From NCBI RefSeq assembly GCF_000151665.1, contig NW_013171865.1, positions 823,501 to 887,500 on the forward strand: 64,000 bases of DNA, read 5' to 3'. A model generated the notes under the pieces. That model was not told where the DNA came from. It ran no database searches and saw only the letters and a program-made list of their open reading frames with translations. Below, in pieces: positions 11,346-22,513 of the stretch. Positions within the stretch are counted from its first letter, which is position 1, and every line of letters starts with the position of its first letter. This DNA comes from Blastocystis hominis. Taxonomy: Eukaryota; Sar; Bigyra; Opalinata; Blastocystidae. Made by a program: the position numbers and the translations under genes.

Positions 11346-11418
11346 GCCCGTCTAGCTCAGTCGGTAGAGCGCCAGGCTCTTAACCTGGTGGTCGGGGGTT
11401 CGAGCCCCCCGGTGGGCG
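11346..11418 (+). tRNA. tRNA-Lys (anticodon CUU)
   Basis: 73 nt: acceptor GCCCGTC/GGTGGGC, D loop AGTCGGTAG, anticodon stem CCAGG/CCTGG with loop CTCTTAA, T arm GGGGGTTCGAGCCCCC, discriminator G; T-rich terminator follows. No intron. Confidence 0.96.
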
Positions 11419-11571
11419 CTTCTCTTTTCACCTTTTTTGCTTTTTGCTTTTCTCGAGATTACGCGCATTGAATGTGGAATATGAGAGGTACTTAATCTCC
11501 TTGGATTTGTACCTTTTGTGCGAAGTTAATCGTTGAAGATTCTGTGAAACGCCTTTTTTGCCTCCTGCAAA

Positions 11572-12088
11572 ATGAGCGATTATCCATTTGTTAATGCACG
11601 GGAAGGGAGAGAAAAGCAGCGATATGACGGTGAAACGCGTCTTGTCGTTGGGTATCGTTCATCTGCAGAAGTTTAGTAATAGTTGCGTGGTTTATTCGGG
11701 AGACAAATTCTTGCTGATATCATCGCATAAGCGAAAGGATAAATGGGTTTTCCCGAAGGGTGGTTGGGAATCAGACGAAACGGAAAGCGAAGCTGCAATC
11801 CGAGAGTGCTTTGAAGAGGCGGGAGTGTGAATTATTCATTGAAGTGAAGAATAGATTGAGGGTACGTTTGGTGACTGTATTTCTACTATTGTGTATCCGA
11901 ATAAGTTGGGAAAGCCTGTTCAGTGGAGATTATTTACGATGAAATGTACAAAGGAATATGATTGGTGGCCAGAAAAGGATCATCGCGATAGGAAGTGGGT
12001 GAGGAAGGAGGATTTGGAAGGTTTGAATATCTGCCCACTCACACAGCAGCATATTCCACACGTTTTGGAGTTTTTAAGCAAACAATGA
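11572..12088 (+). CDS. Nudix hydrolase, diphosphoinositol-polyphosphate phosphohydrolase (DIPP)-like
   Basis: Three exons: 11572-11651, 11683-11824, 11855-12088 (introns 31 and 30 nt). The protein (about 150 aa) opens like DIPPs (AREGREKQRYDGETRLVVG), then LLISSHKRKDKWVFPKGG and a full Nudix box GGWESDETESEAAIRECFEE, with the catalytic REcfEE. The tail has WWPEKDHRDRKWV. Expected role: removal of phosphate from diphosphoinositol polyphosphates or diadenosine polyphosphates in cytosol or nucleus. TGA is encoded; a (TTTG)n signal follows at about 12103. Confidence 0.9.
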
Positions 12089-12189
12089 ACAATGTAATCG
12101 TTTTTTGTTTGTTTGTTTATTCATTTGACTGAACACTATTTTCATGGTTGCCCCGTATATTACATCCACTCTTCTTCCTCTTCGCGTCT

Positions 12190-13489
12190 CTACAGCTTCA
12201 CCCTCTCCCCCTCACTCACTCGTCTCCACATTTCCTCTTCGTCTTCTTCGTTCTCGATTTCAACGCGTTTCTCTTTAAATTCCGCGGCCTCCTGCTGTCT
12301 GTCTACAGTTCCCATTGTTTCTGCAGCTCCAATCGATCCTGTAGTTCCTGCAGCTGCTGTCGTCGTAGTAACTGTGATCCCCGTTTGGTTCCCCATTTGG
12401 TTCCCCATTTGGTTCCCCATTTGGTTCCCCATTTGGTTCCCCATTTGGCTACCCATTCCCTCCATGTCGGGTCCTACGACGTTCATTGGAATGGTCATCG
12501 CTCGCTTTGTCTACATAGCATTCAATTCCCACACAAACCGGCTCGATCCTACAATTCACACTCATTCACGCTCTTACTCGTCTTCTTCGCTCCCCGTCAT
12601 CATCAAATACTCGATCGCCATCCCAGAACGATCACAGCCAGGTTTCGCGCTCACTCGCATGATCATGCCCCCTTCTCCGAATTCCATCAGAAGCAAGGGG
12701 ATTTCTGCGGCCATCAACAGCTGCAGAACGGACACAAGTCCCTACACATCATGAAGACATCACAGCAAACGACTCCGATGAAGAACCGCATTGATGTTGG
12801 TGCATGGATCGAAAGTTCGTCCAGATCGGAAACACTCAAATTACTGACTGTACGGACTTCGTTGGCTGCAGGAATGTTCTCCAGAGAGAAGGAAGAATCC
12901 TGTACTTTCATAATGATCTCGTCAGTGGTCTGAAGATACTGAATCGCCTTGCAGAGTAGGTCGGGACGCATGGAGATTTTATTTGGAGCATGTTCGTTGT
13001 TGAAACGGACAGAATTGAGCGTGGAATCAAAGAGCCGAATTCGAAACACTTTTCTCACTTCGTGGCGGCACAGCAGCTCAAAGGATAGGCTGAATTCGTT
13101 TTCGTTTTGCTCCACCTATCGCTCAAACCGCTCTTCTGGATCGAACTTTCATTGTGACCGCTGCTAAATGTTTGATATCTTTGAAAATCGGCAAAATCGC
13201 TTTTGAATTCACTCCATAATGGAAGGAACTGGAGCAACTATTCATCACTTCAATATCCGCAAAATGTACTGATAACTAGAGAACGTGTCCTTGTGAAGCG
13301 ACAGACAAATAAAGGACTGAAGCGCAGCGCCGGTTGCTTGGAATGCAATCCCCTCTGGTGTACACTGAAGCACAAAGTCTCCATTCGTCTACAACATTTA
13401 ATGGAACAAGAATCAAGGAATACGCGCGCAAAACACTGCATTGTGCTTGCAAACAAGGGGATGATGGGTCCTTGAAATAGGCAATCCAT
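12190..13489 (-). CDS. RAD9: Rad9, 9-1-1 DNA-damage clamp subunit
   Basis: Start MDCLFQGPIIPLF at 13489. Joined exons give a PCNA-like fold: FASTMQCFAR, FVLQCTPEGIAFQ, NSKAILPIFKDIKHLAAVTMK, FELLCRHEVRKVFRIRLFD, NKISMRPDLLCKAIQYL, LVSVLQLLMAAEIPLLLMEFGEGG. Five introns of about 28-32 nt. After the clamp, a flexible tail starts with five QMGN units and ends in an acidic helix (ENEEDEEEMWRRV); in animals this tail carries the TopBP1-binding phosphosite, and an acidic end would suit a CK2 site. Acts in checkpoint signalling with Rad1 and Hus1. Overall length about 360 aa is normal. TAG is encoded. Confidence 0.85.
12380..12450. repeat. 12-bp coding repeat, five to six copies, in Rad9 tail
   Basis: Unit CCCCATTTGGTT; minus strand encodes QMGN repeated. 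Confidence 0.85.
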
Positions 13490-13736
13490 TCGCGACTACA
13501 ATACTTGTATCACCGGATAATTAGCAATTAGTGGGATAACAATAAGGAAAACAAAATGTGTCTTTAGCGACTACAGCAAGTTTCTCAGGGATTACAAACT
13601 ATCAAAGTCCAAAACACGTCCTATCAAGGAAAGTTGATAGTTTGCATGTCGTCCCGCGAAGATTGAGTATGGTTTGGAGCATCAATCTCTTTCCAATCCC
13701 CTTTCATTATTTTTATTATTTTTATTTACTTTAGTT

Positions 13737-14619
13737 ATGCGTCTTGTAATTAAGGAGAACTACGACTTCCTGTGCGACTATGTTGCCAACTATGTGATTG
13801 ACCGTATTAACAAGTTCAACCCCACTCCTGAAAGACCTTTCGTTTTGGGTATTTGGTTGAATCTTTTGCATAAATCGCTAGGTCTCCCCACCGGTTCTTC
13901 TCCCATCGGTGTTTACAAGAGACTTGTGCAGGCTTACAAGGATGGACGTATCTCCTTCAAGAACGTGGTTACTTTCAACATGGACGAGTACGTGAACCTG
14001 CCCGTGGACCACCCTGAGAGCTACCACTCCTTCATGTACAAAAACCTTTTCCAGCACATTGATATCATGTACTTGCTATCTCTGTTTTGTTTACCCCTCT
14101 AGTCCTCAGAATATCCATATTCTGAACGGAAACGCTCCCGATCTGCTCGAGGAATGTGCCAACTACGAAGCGGAGATCAAGAAGTACGGAGGCATCGAGC
14201 TGTTCCTCGGAGGCATCGGCCCTGATGGCATTGCGTTCAACGAGCCTGGTTCCTCGCTGAGCTCGCGAACTCGCGTGAAGACGCTTGCTTACGATACGGT
14301 GATCGCGAACAGCCGTTTCTTCGATTATGACATCAACAAAGTGCCGAAGACGGCGTTGACCGTGGGCGTGGGCACCATTCTGGACGCTCGCGAAGTGGTC
14401 ATTATCATTAACGGAGCGCACAAGGCGTTCGCTCTGGCTAAGTGCGTCGAGGAGGGAGTGAACCACATGTGGACCGTGTCGTGCCTGCAGATGCACAAGA
14501 ACGCGATGATCGTGTGCGATGAGGATGCCACGCTGGAGCTGCGTGTGAAGACGGTGAAGTACTTTAAGGGATTGGAGGAGACGACGAAGGCGTTCAGCAC
14601 GGAGAAGCTGGAGAACTAA
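13737..14619 (+). CDS. Glucosamine-6-phosphate deaminase
   Basis: Two exons, 13737-14068 and 14103-14619, with a 34-nt intron (14069-14102) interrupting [14 protein letters not shown]. The protein (about 282 aa) has the family hallmarks: [62 protein letters not shown]. It converts glucosamine-6-phosphate to fructose-6-phosphate and ammonia, feeding host mucin amino sugars into glycolysis. Full length; TAA encoded; the 3' UTR is almost entirely a 10-bp minisatellite. Confidence 0.96.
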
Positions 14620-14625
14620 TCGAGT

Positions 14626-14706
14626 GTCTGAAAGTGTCTGAAAGTATCTGAAAGTGTCTGAAAGTGTCTGAAAGTTTCTGAAAGTTTCTGAAAGTTTCTG
14701 AAAGTG
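14626..14706. repeat. 10-bp minisatellite TCTGAAAGTG, about eight copies
   Basis: Fills the gap between the deaminase stop and the TGTTTGTG signal near 14708, so the 3' UTR is nearly pure repeat. Confidence 0.9.
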
Positions 14707-14719
14707 TTGTTTGTGAGAA

Positions 14720-15324
14720 AACAGAAAAGGGAACAAGCTCTTTAAAACGCTCTACAGGGGAAATATACCAGCTAACCTTACGCACTTCTTTACGAGTATT
14801 TTCGATTACACTCTTCATCCAGTCGATATCCTTCAAGTTACATGCAGTCCACACATCTCCTACATCTAGTTGCGAAGTTTTGATCTCTTCATTCTTTGAG
14901 TCGGCTAAGTATAGCGGGTTGAGCGTAACGGAATGCTCCTACACCTAAAACGACAACGAGTAATCTTCACATTTGGAACAGATGGATTGGGATATGGATT
15001 TCTTCATTTGATACACTACCAAAATCACTACTGTTCGGCGACTCTTTCTACGGGCGCACTCACTGGAGCCGATGGAACCGGATAACTTTGATAGGGCGAT
15101 GGATTCATGGGACCTTGCATCATAGGTGGATTCATAGGACCCGGAATCATTGTCGGATTCGTAGCAGGGACCATTGGTCTAGGAGGATTCATCATAGGCT
15201 GCGGCACATATCCTCCAGGACCTGGAATGACTTGTGGCATCGAAGGTGCATATGCCATCGGTCTTGGAGGAGGTACCGATCCTGACATATATCCTGGCGC
15301 AGGCGGACGAATTTGTTGATACAT
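14720..15324 (-). CDS. Unknown protein with Pro/Met-rich N-terminus
   Basis: Starts MYQQIRPPAPGYM at 15324. About 95 residues of Pro/Met/Gly-rich low complexity (PMNPPMMQGPMNP) pass through a 30-nt intron (near 15010-15039) and a 32-nt intron (near 14939-14970) to a more ordered part: PLYLADSKNEEIKT, VWTACNLKDIDWMKSVIEN. The 3' end is not resolved; a 25- or 34-nt intron may follow KEVRK. No family recognised; prion-like or RNA-binding condensate behaviour would be speculation. Convergent with the deaminase gene. Confidence 0.5.
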
Positions 15325-15409
15325 AATCGTCAAATCGATTGTATACCAGTTTAATCTTGCTATTTCAAAACAAAAAGAACAGTCAAAAGTCCCGATTTTT
15401 GGAATTCCA

Positions 15410-17452
15410 CTACATCTCGACGATCCTTTCCCCTGTCTCTTCTTCCTCTTCCTCTTCTTCCTCTTCTTCTTCCTCCTCGATCTCATCAAATTGGTGCTCA
15501 TCGGCATCTCCATCCTGTGTCACATCGATCGCAGCACCTTCCAGCTGAGAGAACAATTGTAAGAGATTGCTCTTCTCATTGTCATCTAAAAGCATCATAA
15601 GATTATTCAGCTGAATATAATAGTCCATCGGCGACACGATCTACATCTCATTTCCCTCCCTCGTCCCGACGGGATTCTTATCAAGCTACACATCACGCCT
15701 CCGCCCCAGCTCTACATCGATCTCCCGCAGCGGCTTGAACTCCTCCTCCAGATCGAACTGCTCGAGCATCTTCGCGAACTTGGCGCCCGCTTTGAACTCT
15801 TCGCGACGCTCTTTCATCTTGTAAAACCGATGAAAGATGTTCTTCAGCGCGATCACCGCGGGGACCCGGCAGTCCTACCCTCAACCCTCGCCTCGGCACG
15901 TACGGAGGACGCGTCGATGGCCTCGAAGACCCTGCTATTCTGCATGATAACTGCGAATGAGCGTCCAAAAGAGAGAAAATCGCACACTGCACAATGCTCG
16001 GATCGCGCGAATCCACCAGCGTTTTGTAGATTTTCTTCACCGTTCCGTGCAGAAACGAGTTCCGATAGTAGCACACCACGCTCCCCGCCATCGCTGCGTC
16101 CAGCGCCTCCAGCAGTTCCTGGTCCAGCGCGCCGCTCGCGCGCCGCTCGCAGCACACGGCTTCGCCGAGCAGTCTGAGCAATTCCGGCAAGGCTTTCGGG
16201 CAGAGCTCGCGTTTCTACGAATGAGGAGAAAAGGGGAAACGGGGAACGGGGTCCGGGGCGTGGAAGGCCTGCAGGACGTCGAGCAGCGTGGCGCGCGCGC
16301 GGTGCAGAACGTCGAGCAGCGGCTGGCGGAAGGCGAAGGCGATCGCGTTGTCGGATCGCGCGTCGTCGGGGAAGGCGTCGTCGTCGAGGGAGATCGGCAG
16401 CTGCACTACGGATCGTGGAAACGGAGAACCGAAACGCTTCTCGTGGGAGAGCTCGAGCACGCGGCGCATGGCTTTGAAGCAGAGCTGACAGCCGTTGTCG
16501 GCCTCGGAATCCATGCGATCGCGCAGAGAAAGAAGGCGAAGAAGATCCCGCTCGAAGGCCTCGCGGAATGCCGCGCTGGCGAAGATGTCTTGGTAGAGCG
16601 TCGCCACCACGCCCGGGTCCTCGGGACTAGGGATAACCGCGGGGGATCGTGGAAACTCTTCGAGAGCGAGGAGGGAAATGAGTTTGAAGAGAAAAGCGAA
16701 GCAGTTGTCCGAGGAGTCGTAGCTGTGGAGCCCGCGGAGGAGGCGGGGAGTGAGCCAGGCGGCGTCTAAAATGGGCTCGTCGCTGCTGGTGTAGAGAGCG
16801 AACAGCGCGCGGACTATGTTCAGATTCTCGAGATGCGAGGCGAGATCGTCGAGGACGGAGGGGTGCTCGAAGACGTAGTTCGGGAGGACGTTCAGCTGGT
16901 TGCGGCAGAGCGATTCCACGATCATCGCGAAGCACATGGCGTTGCTGGGGATCATGGAGGAGGAATCGCCTACTGGGGACTGTAGTGGTCTTTGTCGATC
17001 AGAGTGCAGATCAGTCCGAAGAGGCGGAGGTCGCTTAGCACGCCAATCGAGAGGGACAGACTTGAGCACAGAAGAAGCGCCGCATTGCGAGAATAGCAAT
17101 AGTGGTTGTAGTCTTCCACGCCTTCGAGGTCTTCCTGAAGAATATATCTGCACATGAACAATCTACCCAACATGTACCGAATGAGCTTCTCAATCATCGC
17201 AGGGTTGTGGAAATACTCGTCCATCGTCGACTCGGAATGTTTCATCTCATCAAGCAGTGTTTCATCTCCCAGGATTTGAAGAAGGGCATAATCTGTTAGG
17301 AGTGAATTTTCTTCGGGTGATCTACAGACTCACACAGAATAGACATGACTACTTGTTCTGACTTGAGGTGTCTGAATCATTGGACAGTTTGAAGAGCTAA
17401 ACACGGTAAGGGAAGGCCACGAAAGATCAAAACCTACATCAGCGTCTGCCAT
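15410..17452 (-). CDS. SAPS-domain protein phosphatase 6 regulatory subunit
   Basis: Expected regulatory subunit of Sit4/PP6-type phosphatase. Starts MADADLFKLSND at 17452; about ten introns of 29-41 nt. Helical repeat protein with ETLLDEMKHSESTMDEYFHNPAMIEKLIRYM (family: lLqECk..kLieFl..pe.l..Li.yi), FEHPSVLDDLASHLENLN, and YYRNSFLHGTVKKIYKTLV (PPP6R3: YTWNNFLHTQVEICIALI), then HRFYKMKERREEFKAG. It ends in a run of Glu (15430-15478 region), a feature of SAPS proteins. One exon is only 15 nt (15671-15685, LDKNP). TAG encoded. The similarity is moderate; armadillo-like repeats of another family are the alternative. Confidence 0.68.
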
Positions 17453-17605
17453 ACGTCGATATCAATTCGTATTGAGAAAAATACGATTTAAACAAACAAA
17501 CAAAACGCACGGGACTAAGCAGAACAATGAAATCAGATTTTCCCTCTTGGAGGTGCATAGGAACATCGCCAAAAGTACAGGGCCATAAGGATACCACTAT
17601 GCAAG

Positions 17606-18941
17606 TTACTCCCAATCGAACCTGCTAAAGGACAATTTATCATCATATCGGAGCGTTTCCAGCTCGTTCTCATAGACCAAACCCCTTCCCGCATTTAATA
17701 GCTGCAAACCTCGCCATGCAATCATTACCGCATTATCCGTACATTGTCTATGACAATAAGCACTTCAAAGTAAAAATAGTATACGCTTTGGGGGGAATAA
17801 AAACCTCGATCCCTCTCTCTTCCCCAAAAGATCGCAATGCAGCCTGCAACGTGGGGTTGCTCATCACTCCGCCACCACAGCACTACGAGTCACATATTTC
17901 CACGAAGTGAACAAGCGAGCGGACTTCAGGGAACGCATTGGTTGCGCGCTGCAGTTTGTTTACAAGGTGGCGAACGATCGCTCGTTCGAATTCGAACGCA
18001 AATCGTTCGACCGTGGGTTCATCGAGTTTGTTCGCCGCGTGGAGCTGGTGAATCACGCGGATCGAGTGCGTTTTGAGTCCCGCGAACGAAAAATCCGCGG
18101 TGGGCCGCCGCGCCAATGGCAGTGGAAACGCGGGGAAATCGGGTTCGCGGGGATTCTTCTGCGCTTTGTGTGTTTGGTACTGGGTGGACCACTCGGAGAG
18201 CTGTGCTCCGCCGTGTTTGGGAGTGTGGATGGAGGGCGTAAGTCGGAGAATTTCGCGGACGACTTTGTCGATGCATTCGCCGCACGCGTCGTCGAGCGAA
18301 GAACCCACTTCTAAAAACGGGTGGAGATGGTCGCTGCAGTAGAGGAGCTGTGTGTGGCCGCCCGAAATCAGAAAGGAGAGGGAGGGGTAGAAGAGACAGC
18401 TTGTACGTGTGGGAACCATGGCGTGGGCCTCCATGTGATGCACGGGAATGAGAGGCTTGTGGAACTCCGAGCAGAATTGCTTGCAAAAGTCGAGACCTGC
18501 GCCTAGACATGGAGCGAGGCCCGGTCCGATGGTCAGAGCGACTGCATCAATCGTGTCGACAGTTGCATGCTGGAGCACCTCCTCGACAACGATAGGAAGG
18601 TTGTGGCGGTGATTTTGAGCAGCAATCGATGGAACGACTCCTCCTTTCTGCTGATTTTCTCGGTGCTGGGACGTTTGCGCAGAATGAATAATTGTTCCGT
18701 CTTCTAAAACCACCGCGGCGCAAGTATCATCACAGCTTGTCTCGATTCCCAGAACTGCACGTTTTCCTTGAATGGCGAACGTGCGCATGCAAAAATTGTC
18801 TCTCCTTGCCCACAATGATGTAGCGATCCGTTTCGGAAAAGCGAACATTTGGGAGCAAGCAAAATAAAAAATGGATTGCGACTGGGAAAATGTTTGAAGT
18901 TGTATCGATCCAAATATGTTGTTTCCAAAGTTCCTATACAT
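17606..18941 (-). CDS. Organellar tRNA t6A synthase TsaD (Qri7/OSGEPL1)
   Basis: Makes threonylcarbamoyl-adenosine at position 37 of ANN-decoding tRNAs. Motifs: VLGIETSCDDTCAAVV, HHMEAHAMVP (metal histidines), FLISGGHTQLL, GGGVMSNPTLQAAL, QCTDNAVMIAWRGLQLL. Of the two possible starts (18941 or ATG at 18848), MFAFPKRIATSLWARR.. looks like a presequence, which fits the mitochondrial rather than the KEOPS type. Two introns near the 3' end (30 nt ending near 17885 and about 37 nt near 17745). TAA encoded at 17606; a minus-strand TGTTTGTTTG lies about 110 nt beyond. Confidence 0.9.
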
Positions 18942-19167
18942 CCCGATCGGTGTTGCGCTCTTATATCCGGAAGCAGGTTGAACAATAACCGATATCGTAT
19001 CATTTTCAGATCAACTATCTCTTTCGCTCCTGCTCAATTGCTACAACAAGAATAATAAGGAAAGCAAAAAATGGGTAACGTTGTACAACTCCATGGGGTA
19101 AGTTAAATAGTATTATTGTATTTGGTTTCCACAAAGTCTAGCTTATTTACATTAAATGGTTTTTCTG

Positions 19168-21925
19168 ATGAAAAAACTTACTATTTTGAAGCCTATCGTA
19201 ATACTTTCGATCGTTGTGGCTACTACAATAGCAAGCTGTAAGTTTGGTCGTGTACTCGGTTGAAACTTAGTGAAGTATGGTAGGCGGACATCTCCCTCTC
19301 CAAACTCTTTGACATATCTTTTCTATGATATTGGAAGCGAGAATAATACGTGTGGATACCAAATCATGGCATGTGCTTCTTTTTGCTTGCTATTTAGGAA
19401 AAATATTCCTGTGACGAGGTGGGATGCACTGACAAGGCAGGGCTATTCAACTACTTGTTTGCAATTGAATGTTCGAACTTGTGTGTAGATACCTTCAGGA
19501 CTGCGTAGCACATGGATGGCAGAAGGTCGTGCTACCTATTTGTTGGGTATGTCTGCTCTGCTACATTATCTACATTCTGGCCACAACCGCAGATAAATAT
19601 TTCTGTGTGGCCCTGACAGACATGGTGGAGAAGATGGGCATACCGCCTAGTATCGCTGGTGTCACTTTCCTTTCGTTTGGAAATGGAGGACCGGATGTGT
19701 TTGCTTTGATGTCCGCCGTGGTGAGCGGATACTCCCACATTGGTATGGGCTCCAATCTGGGCGCGGGTCTCTTCATCACTACGGTCATCACCGGTGTGGT
19801 AGCGTTTATGAGCGAATGTCGCGTGAATCCGCTATCCTTCTTCCGTGATCTGATCACCTACATCGTATGCTTGCGACGCTCCCTCTCTAACCGTGAAGGT
19901 GTCGACAGTCTATTTGGTAGTTGTGTTTTTCGACGGGAAGGTCCACGTGTGGGAAGTCGTGGGCTTCTTCGTCATCTATTTCGTCTACGTGGCCATCGTC
20001 ATCATCTTCCGAAAGCAGTCCGCGGAGGTCTACGAGGACGCTGTCGCTTTGAGGGGCGGACGTGAGGAGTAGGAGTTGCTGCACACTGGAGGTTCGCGCG
20101 AAATGCTGCTGTCGCAAAGTGGGAACGGAGAGCGAGGTGAACGGTAGACGATGTGGATGAGCTGGTCGGAACGACGGGTCTGTCGGTCACGGCCAAGGTG
20201 AAGATCATGTCCGAGCCCATGCACTCCATTCGGCACATGGTCAAGGAGATGGTGCTCGACGAGTTCGACGACGTAGCAGCGCGGCGGAGCGGTGATGGCG
20301 TAGAGTTCGGAGGACGGAACCCACCCCATTCTCCCGGACCGGTATAAGTCCGCGCGGTCGCTGTCGAAGATGGCCACGCCCGAGCCGCTGCGCCTCTTGT
20401 ACAGCAACGACGGCGCGCCGCTGCTGGAAGCCATGTCGGGCGACATCTCGCCGATCGAGGAGGACGACGACGCGGAGCTGCAGAACGAAGTGGCGATCAA
20501 CTCGGGAATGCCCAACGAACACACGCATCGCCTGTCGGAGTCGTACGAGGAAGGTTCTCTGGATGTTTCCATCGAGGGCAGTTTGGACGGCCATTCCAGG
20601 CCCCACTCGCGCACCAATTCCCACACCAATCTCCTCGACGATATCTCCGTCCACTCGTCCATGCATTCGCCCATTCATTCTGAAAAGCACTCGCCCGTCC
20701 ATTCTGAAAAGCATTCGCCCGTCCATTCTGAAAAGCATTCTCCCATTCATTCTGAGAAACACTCGCCCACGCACTCTCCGCACTCTCCGACTCGCTCCAT
20801 GGGAGCGAAATCGGGCTCGGAGTCGGAGTCGGAACTTCTGCTCGACTCGAAAATGGCTTCGGCGAGCGACTTGATGGGGATGATGCTGGTGCAGCACCAG
20901 ACGCCCGACTACTCCAAGGACAACCAGGAATTGCTGGTCGACGCGTTCCCGCCCGAGACGCAGCCGCCCGCGAAGACGTCGAGGTGGGCCTTGCTGAAGC
21001 AGACGGTGCGCTGCGAAGTGGAGTACTACCGGAAGCTCAGCTGGATGAACAAGATCGTGTACTGGCTGGAGGCGCCCATGACCCTTCTGCGAAACATGAC
21101 GATCCCCGTGGTGATGGAAGAGCGCTACGACAAGTTTTTGCTGTTGTCCACGGCGTTCGGCATGCCGCTGTTCATCTTCCACAAGTCGGAGAAAGCGCTG
21201 TCGGAGCTGATGTTCGGACTGCCCTGCTGGGTGGTGCTGCTGGGCATCTCCCTGGTGCTGTTCGTGTTCTTCGCCTGCTGCATGCCCTTCGAGGGAGCGC
21301 CCAAGCAGTCCATGTTTTTTGTGCGGGTCTGGCGAGGCCGTCACGCGTAGATCATTCTGTTTGTGTCGTTCTTCATGTCGATCATGTGGGTCGAAGAGAT
21401 CGCGGACGAATTGGTGAATCTGATGAACGCGCTGGGGTCGATCGCGGGCATTCAGCCGTTCGTGATGGGTCTCACTGTGCTCGCTGTGGGGAACTCGATC
21501 AGCGATCTCGTGGGAGACGTCACCATCACCAAGCAGGGATATCCGCAGATGGCCATTGGTGGAATCTACGCATGTAGCGGCGGGGATGGAACTCAACTCT
21601 AGCGCCGATGTTCTCGATGCTGATGGGGCTGGGAGTCGCGCTGGGCATCCGAATGGTGGAATTTCCGTAGGGGTGCGGAGTGGGGACGAGTCGTAGGGAT
21701 GAGGACATCACGCTGGGAGAAGATACGATTGTCATCAATCTCACGTTTATCTTTTTGATCTTGACGCTTTTGACGACACTGATTGTGGTGCCGCTGCAAA
21801 AGTTTACTTATACCAAAAAGTTTGGTGTTATCCTGATCTCTATTTATCTATTATCTATGATTTTAAATCTTCTGGCTTCGTGCGGAATTCTGCACATCCC
21901 CTTCCTTGAACCCAAGACAATGTGA
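19168..21925 (+). CDS. NCLX/CCX-type Na+(Li+)/Ca2+ exchanger
   Basis: Membrane cation/Ca2+ antiporter. N-terminal signal (MKKLTILKPIVILSIVVA), a Cys-bearing segment (DEVGCTDKAGLFNYLFAIECSN) as in NCLX, then TM helices with alpha-1 repeat FLSFGNGGPDVFALMS and alpha-2 repeat AVGNSISDLVGDVTI..GYPQMAIGG. Both repeats keep their Asp and Asn ion ligands. The large cytosolic loop (about 20370-20990) holds an HSEKHSP(V/I) repeat. About eight introns, several exactly 29-31 nt (e.g. 21321-21350, 21574-21602). The N-terminal exons between 19200 and 19400 are not resolved. TGA encoded; a (TTTG)n signal starts near 21967. In animals NCLX is mitochondrial; here the signal-like start suggests the secretory route. 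Confidence 0.85.
20660..20770. repeat. 24-bp coding repeat in the exchanger loop, four to five copies
   Basis: Encodes HSPVHSEK units, His/Ser-rich; could bind metal but that is inference. Confidence 0.85.
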
Positions 21926-22513
21926 CATTGCTATTGTTTTGTTATTGTTATGGTTTTGTTGTTGCCTTTGTTTGTTTGTTTGTTTGTTTGCGATAAAGGA
22001 GTGTATAGCGCGCTTCACTCGATGTGCGGATTGCTTCACTCGATGAGTGGATTGCTTCATTCGATGAGTGGATTGCTTCATTCCATGTGCAGATTGCTTC
22101 ATTCCATGAATCACTATCATCTTTGAAATCTGCACATGTTCGAGAGTTATTCAACATAGAAAAAATCCATCTGGTTCAATACAATCTCGAACGACTCTAC
22201 TCGAATCTCACTTCCGTTCCTTTTCAACGAATCAAATCTAGGTAACTATTGTATATCTCTATTCCCCTCCTTCTACAGTTTTATCAGCTGTACAAATCAA
22301 AAGTAACAACATAGAGAATTCGAATACACTTAGATACTCTAATGCATTTTGAACGACCTATGCTCAATCAACTCATACTACAATAGTATCCCACACCAAC
22401 ACTCAATTCCTGTGGAATACGATTGTTTAAGCGATCCCGCGGAACCGCGATTATTCGAAAATTCTGACGCCAATGACTCCTATAGAAAAGATGTGTTGCA
22501 ATAATCAAGGAAG
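21926..22513. other. Intergenic region with 21-bp minisatellite and a weak small ORF
   Basis: After the exchanger 3' signal, 22011-22112 holds five 21-bp units (GATTGCTTCACTCGATGAGTG-like). A plus-strand frame through the repeat (IASFDEWIASF heptads) continues as SAHVRELFNIEKIHLV..LERLYSNL to about 22245, followed by a strong GTAACT donor, so a small coiled-coil gene is possible. No clear ATG; not confident. Confidence 0.35.

Noticed and set aside
12113-12933. Plus-strand frames with PIWF repeats
   Set aside because: Reverse of the Rad9 QMGN repeat; Rad9 is supported by family motifs over five introns.
20241-21596. 450-residue minus-strand frame rich in Arg/His/Val
   Set aside because: Shadow of the GC-rich exchanger exons on the plus strand, which carry both alpha repeats.
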